Positions 11,106 through 20,900 of a DNA stretch of 64,000 nucleotides are shown here, piece by piece. A model generated the notes under the pieces. That model saw only the letters and a program-made list of their open reading frames with translations. It was not told the origin of the DNA and did no database searches. This DNA comes from Jaminaea rosea (lineage: Eukaryota; Basidiomycota; Exobasidiomycetes; Microstromatales). Position 1 is the first letter of the stretch; every line of letters starts with the position of its first letter. The stretch spans positions 1 through 64,000 of the forward strand of contig NW_020289975.1 in the NCBI RefSeq assembly GCF_003144245.1, read 5' to 3'. The position numbers were made by a program, and so were the translations under genes.

Positions 11106-11840
11106 ATGTCAAAGAAAGGAGGAGCCGCAGCGGCTACTCAGCTCGTGAAGCTCCTAGTGCCAGCGGGAAAGGCGAGCGCACAACCTCCCGTGGGACCTGC
11201 ATTGGGCAGCAAGGGGTGAGTCGCTGCGTACCTGAAGCGCAAGATGGTCGACGCTCATAATGCATGGCCTTTGCCTCGTTCTCCCGCACAGAGTCAAAGC
11301 AATGGATTTCGTGAGTACCGCCATCTCCTCACTCTCACCAGTACCTGAGTCAGTGGGCACGACGCTTAACCCACCTCACCCCGCCTCACGCCCCGCACAT
11401 CCCGCGCGCACGCAGGCCAAGCTATTCAACGAACGCACAGCCCATCTAGAACCCGGTCTCCCTACACCGGCAGTAATCACCATTTCCCCCGATAGGGTGA
11501 GTCCTGCGCCTTCCCGCCTCGTCACTTCTTGCCAATCTTCCTCCTCACTCATCACCACGCCGCACGCCGCACGCCGCACGCCCCGCCCCGCCAGACCTTC
11601 ACCTTCACCCTCCGCACCCCTCCCACCTCTCTCCTCCTCAAACGCGCAGCAGGCATCACGACGGGCTCCGGTCGAGCAGGAAGTACAGGTAGCGAAGGGG
11701 TCGCGGGGACGGTGAGCGTTAAACACATCTATGAGATCGCAAAGATCAAGATGGCAGATGTAAAGGGGGTAGGGGAGGAGAAGATGTGCAAGGTCGTTGC
11801 AGGTAGTGCGAGGAGTATGGGGATTAGAATCGTCAGGTGA
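11106..11840 (+). CDS. Mitochondrial ribosomal protein L11 (uL11m)
   Basis: Four exons (11106-11215, 11292-11310, 11416-11496, 11595-11840) give 151 residues. The N-terminus KLLVPAGKASAQPPVGPALG is the classic L11 signature around the Pro-rich turn. The joined exons 1-3 read GSKGVKAMDFAKLFNER, as in bacterial L11 (GVNIMEFCKAFN). The C-terminal domain has the RNA-binding region with SLLLKRAAG and IAKIKMADVKG, ending SMGIRIVR. The protein binds the GTPase-associated region of the large-subunit rRNA. Exon 2 is only 19 nt. There is no long presequence, which fits the way L11m often starts. Length and motifs match the mitochondrial, not the cytosolic, form. Confidence 0.92.
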
Positions 11841-12148
11841 GCGCGGGGCGCACGAGGGCTTGTATTATTACCCAACACACCACAAGAGGGCTGCGCGGCA
11901 ATCCATGCGCATGCTCAATTGCGAGGATTTCCTCCTGATCGATTCGAATTCGCGCCATTCATTTACATTCAGGCAGCAAGCACAGCGCGATATACAGGGT
12001 CGAGAGGGTAGGTAGGTAGGCAGGTGGGTAGAGAGACCGAAAGACGCGCGAGCCGATGAGATAGGTAGATAGAGTCCTTGCCACCATCTCCAAGAGTCCA
12101 AGTCCATTCGCGCGAACGCACGCACGCACGCACGCACGCACGTACGCC
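11841..12148. repeat. Convergent 3' gap with (ACGC)n and GTAG-type repeats
   Basis: This gap lies between the converging L11m and myosin genes. It contains GGTAGGTAGG-type repeats near 12008-12070 and an (ACGC)n tract at 12116-12141. No gene is seen. Confidence 0.7.
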
Positions 12149-15100
12149 TCAACGCGGCACCTTTGCCCCCGCCACTCCCCCCTTCAATGGCGGCGAGCTG
12201 CTCGTCTTCCCCGCAGGCCCCGCATGCCCCGCGTGCCCCGCCAACCTCTCAGCCTCCCTCTGCCAGTATCGCGCACGCTGTTCCGCCTCCCCGACCCCCT
12301 GCTTCAACGCAGCAAGATCGATAGCCTGCTCCTTGACAACGCGCTGTAATCGCTGCGCCTCATCCGTGGTATTGCGCGCCGCCACCCCGCCAAGGTCCGT
12401 ACTGGTCCGCTTCATCGATGCGGGCGTGGTGCCCGTGCCGTTGCTGTTGGTCGAAAAGTCCGAGTGCGTCCCCCCGTTCGAGCGTCGCGGAGCCACTCTG
12501 GCCCCCTTGAGCATCCGACTCTTGGCAGCAATATCCGCCTCGAGGGCTCGATGACCATTAGAGAGCTCTTCGAGCAACTTGCGCTTAAACGGACTACCCG
12601 GTCGCGAAGCGCTAGCCTTACTCTCCTCCTCCTGTCGTACGATGTCCTGCAGATTGGTAAACGTATTGGTGTGCGCAAGGTGAGAGGAAGAAAGCTGTCG
12701 TTCCAACTCGACGATCCGCGCCTCGCTCTGCTCGCGCAGTGATTCGAGAGCAAGCGCTGTACGACGCGAGTGGCTGAGCGCTTCGTCCCGTTCGCGCTCC
12801 ACTCCACGGAGGGCCGTCGACGAGGAGGAGGAGCTGGGCACCTTGCCGTCTTGCAGCGTCGTCGTAGCAGCCGCCACCGCCGCCCCCGCTCCGGCCTGCG
12901 CGCGATTGAGCCGCGCATTCTCGCGCACTAGATCCTCATTCTCGCCCATCAACCTCATCTTGACCTTCTCCAAACTCGCATTTACCCTCCCCAACTTCTC
13001 CAGATCGGCACGCATCTCCCGCAACTCGTCGTCCGTCTTGCGCTTCGCCTCGGCGTACACGTGGACGTGCTCGATCGTCGTCTTGCCCGTGAGGGATTGA
13101 GCCTTGCGGAGGTCTCCCGAGAGGAGGGCGATCTCGTTGCGCATCTTTGCCAGCTCTGCATCCTTTGCTGTCGCCTGCTGCTCGGCGTGAGAGCGGGAAC
13201 GTCGTACAGCCTGCTCAGCCTCGGCCCGCGCTTGTTGCTCCGCCTCGAGTAACTGCGCAGTCTCCTCGGCCTGGGCTTGCCATGCGGAGCGAGAGCGCTC
13301 GCACTCGATGAGGGCGTCCTCGTGGTCTTGCAGCTCAGCATTGGCGCCACTCAACGCCGCATCCAGCTCCCCCTTGGCCGCCTTGAGCTTTTCCAGCGCA
13401 GACTCCGCCGTATCGGCACGCTGCTTGTGCCCCTCCATCTCGCCACGCGTGGCACGATGAGCCGCCTGAGTTGCAGCGAGCTCGCTGGCCGCCTCTCCCG
13501 CCTTCTTGGTGTGTTCGTCCAGCTTGGCGGTCAGGTTGCGCTGCGCCGTAGTCGTCTCGGCGTGCTGTCGCTTCGCACCGTCCAGCTGTGCTCTGAGCGC
13601 ATTGACCTGCTCGAGGGCCGCTTGTTTCTCCTTGGCATGCTCGCCCATCTGGTTGCGCAGCCCAGCAAGCTCCTCCTCCTTGATACGCTGCACCTCGCGC
13701 TGCTTGACGTCCTCGCTCGATTTAGCCTCGATGACGCGTCGAGTCTCATCCAGGTCGCGCTGCAGAGCCTCTCGCGCCTTGGCGCCTTGCGTTACTTCGG
13801 CCTTGGCCGTTGCGAGCTCAGCACGCAGCTTGGTGACGGATTCACTCTGCTGGCGTTGCGCCGTCTCGTGCGCAGTCTTGGCCTCTGCGAGCTCCTTCTC
13901 CAGCAGCGTCACGCGCCCCTCGCGCTCCTTGACCGCGCCCTGCGCAGCCTCAGCAGCCCGTCTTGCCTCCTCGAGCTCGAAGCCCACCTTGCGCACCTCG
14001 TCGCGCAGCCTCTTCACCTCGCTCTGCTCCACCCCTCGCCCCTCCTGTTCCGCCGCAAGCAGGCCTTCCAGCTCGCTCACACGCGCATTGAGTCGCTTCT
14101 GATGTCGATCCAGGTCCTCCCCGCCCGCCTTGACTTTGCGCTCCAACTCCCCGCGCACAGCGACGAGGGCATCGCGTTGCGCGAGTAAGTCGGCGTGCGT
14201 GGCGCTTTGCGCGCTCAAATCCGAGGTGAGGGTCGCCTCTCGCTCTTGCCACTCCTTTTGCCCCGCCTCGAGTCGCAAGAGATGTTCCGCCGCCTGGTCG
14301 AACGCGGCTTGCAGCTCCAGTCGCGCACCCTCCGCCTCCTTCTGCCCACGCATGGCCCGCTCGAGCTGGTCGTCCAGCTGATCCACGTCGCGCTGCATGG
14401 CCGCCAAGTCCTCCTCTAGCCCGGCCTCCCTCTCGCGTGATCGCGTAAGCTGCTGGTCCTTCTCTGCCAGCAAGGCGCGCTCAGAGTCGAGCTGCTCCTC
14501 GACGCGCTGCTTCTCGCTCTCAAGCCCGGCCTTGAGCGCAGCAAGGGCTTCCCGCTCCTTGGCGTCACGCTGCGCTCTCTCCGTCGCGAGGGCGAGCTCC
14601 GCCTCCTTGCGCTTCAGCTCCTCGTCGTGGCGTGTCGCCTTGAGGAGGGGGCGTACTTTACTGTAGAGCTGCCACCAGGGCCAGTCGCGCAGCTCGACGT
14701 AGAGGCGCGCATTTCGCTGGATAGTCCGCACAGCCGCAGCGCGATTGAGCACCTTTTTCATCTGTCTCCTCGCGGTGAACATCCGGCATCCCGCCTGGAA
14801 GCGCGAGAAGATCTCGAAAAGCAAGGCATCCCTCCTCTCCTCGAGCTCGGCGAGAACCCCAGCTTTGAAGAAGATCTTGGTCAGCCCAATCTTGACAACG
14901 CCTCCGTCCAGGGCGAGGGCCTCTATCATGCGTTGCGCAGCTTTACGCCCGTCCATGTATCCTCGCGGGATAATGTCCGGCGTGAGTACCTCGTACCTGG
15001 TGCGGAATTCGTTGAACAGCAGACGATTCGGATAACCCAAGCGCGCGATTCGGATGCCCTCTAGCACGCCGTTGCACCTGAGCTGCTCTAGGACCAACGG

Positions 15101-17377
15101 GAGCGCCATGACGCCTGGGGTGCGAGTGGCGTTGGGGACTATGCAGCGGACAAAGTGTGGTTGGGTGCTGCCCAGCTGGTTCATCAGCGTCGTGAGCTGC
15201 TCCTTGTGCTTCTGCGCGAGGGTACGGAAGGCGCCACGCTTCTGGCGACGCTTGGCGGGCGAGGCGCTGACGCCATTGGGCCCTGCTGATGCTGCGCTCG
15301 GCGTGGCCTCGTCGTCGGGGAGGTACTCTGCGAAGAGGCCCGCCACAAAACGATCCGTCGACTCGGCCATGACGCGCGTGAGGTTATCGTTGAGCGGATC
15401 CTTGTTCTTGTCCAGCCACCCCTCCGTACGGTACTCCACATTCCCCGCATAGTGCCTCACGGTGAAGCCTGTAGCGAAGCGAGCGGCCACAAACTTCGTC
15501 GAGCCGTGCGCCACACCCCTCTCCTTGGCCGCTGCCGCTCCCTGCACATCCCTCGCGCTCCCATCCTTGTTCGCTCCCCAGATGCGCGCACACTTCTCCG
15601 TAAAGGTCTCGTCCGTCGCTTTGGGCATGATACACTCCTCGTCCAGACAGCTCAGGATCCCCACAGGCGTCGAGCTCTCAATCAGATCGATGGTGGGTTG
15701 CAGGTCGAGGCCAAAGTTGACAAAGTCCCACTCGATGCCCTCTCGACTGTACTCCTCCTGCTCGAGGACGAACATGTGGTGGTTGAAGAACTGCTGAAGC
15801 TTCTCGTTTGTGTAATTGATGCAGAGCTGCTCGAAGCTGTTGTGCTCAAAAATTTCGAAGCCCGCTATGTCCAGTACCCCGATGAACGTACTCTTGGACG
15901 TGGGCCGGTCCAGAGCGGTGTTGATCCGCGCGACGATGCGCGCAAACGTCTTCTCGTAGAGCGTCTTGCACAGGGCGGCCATCTCCTCGACGACTTGCCT
16001 CCCCGTGCGCGACTGAGTCACCCACTCGCGGCCGGCCTTGACTCGCGGACGGAGGAGGGCTTTGGTGAGCTCCGACTCGGGGACCCCGAGGAGATGGCAG
16101 GCTTTTTCCACTTGCGCAGGGTTGGTAATGCGCGCCTGCTCTGAGCGGTCCGAGGCCAGCTCGATGTTGCCAACCTGGAGGATAGACGCTACGACGCGCA
16201 ACAAGTTGTGCTGCTCCTCACCGCTGAAACCGACTGTATCCAGCGCCTTCTTCAGCGTCTGCCACTCGGCCGTATCGTCCATGCCTTCGACGTTCTGGCG
16301 CGACCCTTTCAGGTAGGCATAGTCGCCCGGGTTGCCCGTGAGGAGCAGCTTGTCGAGCAACTCCCTCTCTCCACTCCTCAGCAGCTGATAGAAGACGTGG
16401 AAACTCCTCTCCTTTTCGCTGCGATTGTGCACGCGGGACTTTTCGAGGAGGTACCAGTCGATGTTCGCTCCAGCAATGGCGCCCACCGACGTAAATTCGA
16501 TGCGCACAAACTTGCCGAAGCGACTCGAGTTGTTGTTGCGGATCGTCTGCGCGTTGCCGAATGCTTCGAGGATGGGATTGGCCTGGAGAATCTGCCTCTC
16601 GAGCAGACCGAGACGCTTCTGCCCTATTGCCGAGTTACCATCCAGCCTGTCCATGACGTAGCGTGAGCTGCCCGAGCGGGTGAGGGCGCCCAGCACCGAG
16701 GGCGACGCGGAGGTCGAGGACGTTGCGTCGTTGCTGCCGCTGCTGCCCGGCGCCATATCCGCAGCGACGGCGGCGAGGTATTGAATCACCTTCTTGGTAT
16801 TTTCCGTCTTTCCCGCCCCCGACTCGCCCGTGATGAGCAAGCTCTGGTTCTCCCGATTGTCCAGCATGTTGCGCATAGCCTCGTCCGCTACTGCGTATAC
16901 GTGCGGCGGGTTCTCCTCTCTTCTTCTCCCCTTGTATGCTGCCACTACGCTGTCGGTGTAGATGGGAAGGTTGTGATAGGGATTGACGGCTACGAGGAAG
17001 AGGCCCGAGTATGTGTAGATGAGTCCGCGCTGATAGCGCTGCCTCAAACAATGGCTGACGCCTGCCTCGCTCAAAAAGGTCAAGTCGGCAATATTCTCGC
17101 TCAGCTCGAATCGTGGAGGATTCTGGCGCGAGATCTCGCCACTCTGAACTGTTCTCTGACTCCCATCGTCGACGCATACTACGACGGTGGTGTCCTTTGC
17201 TGGGTTCTCGTTGATGACGTAGGCGGAGAGGTAGCCTGCGTCGGGCGAAGGGATCCAGACGTACTTCTTGGACGCAAACTCGGCTGCTGCGGCCGCTTCT
17301 GCTGCGCTCGTCGAGGAAGCGCCGCCTGTGAGGGGGGCGAGGGGTTGTGATGAGGACGAGGGGATGGCAGCTGGCAT
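12149..17377 (-). CDS. Type II myosin heavy chain
   Basis: A single exon encodes 1742 residues from ATG 17377. An SH3-like N-terminal segment (YVWIPSPDAGYLSA) is followed by the motor domain, with the P-loop GESGAGKTENTKK (from residue 184), switch I NNNSSRFGKF, switch II DIAGFEIFEHNSFEQ, and SH1-type helix residues (RCNGVLEGIRIARLGYPNR). A neck follows with VRTIQRNARLY and the myosin-II hallmark WPWWQLYSKVRPLL. After that come roughly 750 residues of Glu/Lys/Leu-rich coiled coil and a Ser-rich tail. This is the actin motor of the contractile ring in fungal cytokinesis (Myo1 of budding yeast, Myo2 of fission yeast). The WW-K-V-PLL neck and the absence of a dilute or MyTH4 tail argue against class V or I. 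It shares a divergent promoter with the LENG1-FAN1 fusion. Confidence 0.93.
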   Translation of the reverse strand: MPAAIPSSSSQPLAPLTGGASSTSAAEAAAAAEFASKKYVWIPSPDAGYLSAYVINENPAKDTTVVVCVDDGSQRTVQSGEISRQNPPRFELSENIADLTFLSEAGVSHCLRQRYQRGLIYTYSGLFLVAVNPYHNLPIYTDSVVAAYKGRRREENPPHVYAVADEAMRNMLDNRENQSLLITGESGAGKTENTKKVIQYLAAVAADMAPGSSGSNDATSSTSASPSVLGALTRSGSSRYVMDRLDGNSAIGQKRLGLLERQILQANPILEAFGNAQTIRNNNSSRFGKFVRIEFTSVGAIAGANIDWYLLEKSRVHNRSEKERSFHVFYQLLRSGERELLDKLLLTGNPGDYAYLKGSRQNVEGMDDTAEWQTLKKALDTVGFSGEEQHNLLRVVASILQVGNIELASDRSEQARITNPAQVEKACHLLGVPESELTKALLRPRVKAGREWVTQSRTGRQVVEEMAALCKTLYEKTFARIVARINTALDRPTSKSTFIGVLDIAGFEIFEHNSFEQLCINYTNEKLQQFFNHHMFVLEQEEYSREGIEWDFVNFGLDLQPTIDLIESSTPVGILSCLDEECIMPKATDETFTEKCARIWGANKDGSARDVQGAAAAKERGVAHGSTKFVAARFATGFTVRHYAGNVEYRTEGWLDKNKDPLNDNLTRVMAESTDRFVAGLFAEYLPDDEATPSAASAGPNGVSASPAKRRQKRGAFRTLAQKHKEQLTTLMNQLGSTQPHFVRCIVPNATRTPGVMALPLVLEQLRCNGVLEGIRIARLGYPNRLLFNEFRTRYEVLTPDIIPRGYMDGRKAAQRMIEALALDGGVVKIGLTKIFFKAGVLAELEERRDALLFEIFSRFQAGCRMFTARRQMKKVLNRAAAVRTIQRNARLYVELRDWPWWQLYSKVRPLLKATRHDEELKRKEAELALATERAQRDAKEREALAALKAGLESEKQRVEEQLDSERALLAEKDQQLTRSREREAGLEEDLAAMQRDVDQLDDQLERAMRGQKEAEGARLELQAAFDQAAEHLLRLEAGQKEWQEREATLTSDLSAQSATHADLLAQRDALVAVRGELERKVKAGGEDLDRHQKRLNARVSELEGLLAAEQEGRGVEQSEVKRLRDEVRKVGFELEEARRAAEAAQGAVKEREGRVTLLEKELAEAKTAHETAQRQQSESVTKLRAELATAKAEVTQGAKAREALQRDLDETRRVIEAKSSEDVKQREVQRIKEEELAGLRNQMGEHAKEKQAALEQVNALRAQLDGAKRQHAETTTAQRNLTAKLDEHTKKAGEAASELAATQAAHRATRGEMEGHKQRADTAESALEKLKAAKGELDAALSGANAELQDHEDALIECERSRSAWQAQAEETAQLLEAEQQARAEAEQAVRRSRSHAEQQATAKDAELAKMRNEIALLSGDLRKAQSLTGKTTIEHVHVYAEAKRKTDDELREMRADLEKLGRVNASLEKVKMRLMGENEDLVRENARLNRAQAGAGAAVAAATTTLQDGKVPSSSSSSTALRGVERERDEALSHSRRTALALESLREQSEARIVELERQLSSSHLAHTNTFTNLQDIVRQEEESKASASRPGSPFKRKLLEELSNGHRALEADIAAKSRMLKGARVAPRRSNGGTHSDFSTNSNGTGTTPASMKRTSTDLGGVAARNTTDEAQRLQRVVKEQAIDLAALKQGVGEAEQRARYWQREAERLAGHAGHAGPAGKTSSSPPLKGGVAGAKVPR

Positions 17378-17932
17378 CGTGGGCGAGAGGTGGGCGCGGC
17401 GCGATGCGGGTCGAGGACGAGGGCCAGGATGAGGGCGAGGCAGCCAGTCGAGGGGAGAGGAGAATCTAGTGCAATGCTACTCCAGCCTGCGTCTTGTCGT
17501 GTCGAGTCGTAGTCGCGACAGGGGCTCTTGATGATCGTCTACGCCGCCTCTGACTGGATTGGGCATGGGATGGTGAGAAGTGAAAGTGACGTCGCTCCCT
17601 CGCTCCGCCTGTGCGTCGTCTCCACCGCGCCGGCACCCGCGCCCGCGCCCGTGTGTTGATCTAACTCAGGGGCGTCGTCGTCGTCGTCGTCGTCCGCTCT
17701 CCTTGGTTGGTTGGTCTCATCCGCGAGGCGGGGCGGGGCAAGAGGGCGCACGCAGCCTGCGCCCCGCGCCGCTTTCAGTCTCGTCACCACATGGCAGCGG
17801 ACCAGAAACACGCGTCTGGGTGAAATTGGCGTGCGTCTCTCCTGTCCGTCCAAGTCGACGAGGGTCCAACTCGCACCTGGCACTCGCACCCCACCTCCCC
17901 ACCTCCCCACCTCCCCATCGCCCCTCGTCAGG
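17378..17932. promoter_or_regulatory. Divergent promoter region with ACGCGT (MCB-type) box at 17810-17815
   Basis: A 555-bp gap lies between the myosin and fusion-gene starts. ACGCGT at 17810-17815 matches the MluI cell-cycle box bound by Mbp1/Swi6-type factors in yeasts and lies 118 bp upstream of ATG 17933. A GTC repeat lies at 17671-17693. No separate gene is seen. An in-frame extension back to 17711 has no conserved sequence. Confidence 0.45.
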
Positions 17933-20900
17933 ATGCCACTTCACCTCGCTCAGCACAAGAGCTACCACCCTTACAAGCGCGAAAACATAGAGCGCGTACG
18001 GAGAGACGAGGAGGAGGCAAGACTCAAGCAAGATGACCTGCAAGAGCGAGCAAGGCAGGCCGACGCGGAAGCTCGAGTGGAACTGTTGCGCAGCAGCAGG
18101 GGTGGGGATGAAGGGGCGCTACCTTCAACAGAGAGACGAGACGAGCCTTCCTCTTCATCATCTTCGCGGGATTCCATCGTAAACCAGCGAAACCACGCAC
18201 CCAATCGCTCCCGCAGTCGCGACCTTGGCGTCAACTCGGGCAAGGGCAAGGGCAGGCACGCCGACGGGGACCCGCCAGGCGTCTATCTCTCTGATCCGGC
18301 CCTAGCGCAAGACGGACCAGCATGGTACGCCTCGCCCGATCTGCAGGGTCCCAAGCAGCGCCGCAAGACGGAAGAACAACGCCTCGAGGATGCATACAAG
18401 GATACACGATCCAAGACGAGCCATGATCCGCTTACGGCCATGGAGGGGTTTTTGGCCAAGAGGGAGGAGGCCAAGAGGAGCAGCAGGGTTGATGCAGATG
18501 AGCAGGAGGCGGAGAGGGGAAGAGGGCAGGGGCAGGGAGGCATCAGCTCGTACAAGCATTATGTGCAGCCATCGACCTCGCGAGAGGATGATGGCGAGAC
18601 GCAGGCGCAGAGCCAGGATTTTCAAGGGCGCCCAAAGAACATCGATCCGGGCGGCATCGCCGCAGCGAGCGAGATGACGAGCATAGACGAAGCAGACGAC
18701 GTGGAGACGGGCGATCTCGCCGAGAAGAGCGGCACACCGGGACTAGAGCTGGGTACGACGAGCCACGTCGACCGGATAGGCACCGCAGAGAGGAGGATCA
18801 TCAAAGTCGAAGGAGAGGTCGAGGAGATGAGGGACGACGCAGCCACCGTGGACGAGAGCGCTCCTGCTCCTCGCCACGCCGACACGAGCGGAACCACCAG
18901 CGCGGCGAACGACAGCGCGGTGGACGACAGCACGCAGCACGACAGCACGGATAGCCTCCTCGCAGCACCACGCAGTCCCTACGCGGGCGAGTCAATGTAC
19001 CCCGTCCTCCTTGGTGAGATGATCGACACGGTGCTCGGTGCAGAATCGCACCTCTTCGACGAACGGGAGACGCTGGTGCTCACGCATTACGCACGGCTGC
19101 CCTACGAGGCGCGCTACCTCTTCTCGCGGCTGATCCAGCGCAAGGACACCTGGCATCGTCTCGAAGCTCTACGTCAGGCCTACGCCACTGAGATTGTCGA
19201 CATCGAAGCAGCCATAGCCGCTCTTATCGGCGTGGAGACACGGCCGGAGACGGAGGCAGCGCACCCGCGCTTCCTCATCACGCACGAGGACGCCACCCCT
19301 GCTGGTCAGGAGGAGCTACTGCACCTTCTCACCCTCGACGAGCTCAAGGTCCTCGCAAAACGCATGCAAACACCAAAGGCGGGCACAACAAAGGGAAGCA
19401 TCATTGCTGCCCTGCTCACAACGCGCAGTCAGGGTACGCTCGCCTCGCATTTCTTCGCATCCTCCTCACCGCGCAAGCCCGGGACCGCTGCACAGCCTGC
19501 GCCGCCCCCCTCGGCAGCATCATCATCGTCGTCGTCTCGCCAGCTCTCCCTCAGCTTCACCTCCTCGGGCCGCAAGTCTTCTCAATCCACCCGCCTCGCA
19601 CACCAAGTCACCGCCCTTCTCGGGCCCCTACTCCGCCTCTCCCCCTCGGTGCGAAGCCTAATCGATCGCGTCGCCTTTGTCTTCTACCGCGGCTCCATGC
19701 TAGGCGGCACCGCTCTCACCACGGCTGTCCTCTCTCGGTCTAGACGCCGCAACTACCCGCGCTACCAGACACAGCGATCCCCGGACCTGTGGGGGAGTCG
19801 GGAGGAGTTGTTAAGGTACGAGGAGGCAGTCGCGATGGAGAATCGGATGGAGGAGCTGCTACAGTGGGGGGATGGGAGTGAGGCCACATTCCAGAAGGCG
19901 TTGGAGCTATTCGAGAGCGTGTGGCCCGTTTGGCGAGAGACGGTTCGCGAGCTGGACGCTCAGCAGCAGACGCCAAGCAACGCCGACGCCAGCCGCAGTG
20001 CGCCCGCGTATCATCGCAAACGCTTCCACTCTGGCTGGCCTCAAACGCGCATAGTCTACAAAGGCTGCACGGTCCTCGCTCGCTTCAAGCTGCACGACCG
20101 CGAAGCAGAGGTACTCCGTGCCCTCCTCGCGCAACGCCATTTCCGTCGGGGCAAACGCGGCGAGTGGTACGATCGTCTGGCGCTCATTACTGCGATGTAC
20201 TCCGCGGGTCTCGGAGAGGACAAGAGTGAGGCGGCCAAGATGCGCGCAAAGGGCGAGGCCCTGACGATCGCTGTGGCGGGCGTGGAAGATCGCGATACGC
20301 ACCTGATTTACCACGATCAGCTACAGCGCCGTATCGTTAGGCTGGAGGGACAGCTCCCCATTCCCAAGGGGGAGAAGCACGATTTCTCCTATGCGAAGCT
20401 GAAGAAGTGCAAGGAGCGCACCTTCTCCGGGATTAGGCTCGACGTTATGGATCATGAGAGTGGAGCCGTGGATCTCGCTGCGGGTCAGACGTTGCTTGCT
20501 CCCCTGCCTAGCCCGACGGGGACGGGGAGGGGGAGGAGCCCCACAAAGGGCGGGTCGCCGATCAAGGGAGATGGGGCAGCTTCTCCTGATACCGCGATGA
20601 GCTCGACGCCTACCTCTTCGACACCGCAGGGCTCCCGATTCCAAGCGCGCGCCCCGCTACGCAAGATAGTCAGGGTGGAGCGCCAAGTCTCCCCGCTGAA
20701 GGGAGCGCGGCCTATGAAACGCGACCTTTCGAGCAGCTCCGACCTCCTCCTTCCTCCCAGCCCTCTCGACTCGCCTGGGGGTAACGTCAACGACATGGGT
20801 CTGACGCGCAGCCCGAGCTCTAGCAGCCTACTAGACGCGTCCTCTCTTCCCGACTCTGTCCTCTCCCAATACTACGAAACAACCCGCAAGGAGCGTCGCC

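Noticed and set aside
12116-12141. CRISPR-like repeat tracts (also at 7631-7672, 21775-21800, 36483-36507)
   Set aside because: They are uninterrupted tetranucleotide microsatellites with no spacers, in a eukaryotic genome.
13277-14188. 303-codon plus-strand frame opposite the myosin tail
   Set aside because: Leu/Ser-rich antisense shadow of the Glu/Lys/Leu coiled coil; no start context or homology.
17711-17932. N-terminal extension of the LENG1-FAN1 fusion
   Set aside because: CIR_N proteins begin at MPLHL; the 74 extra residues are basic and Pro-rich with no conservation, and include the promoter ACGCGT.
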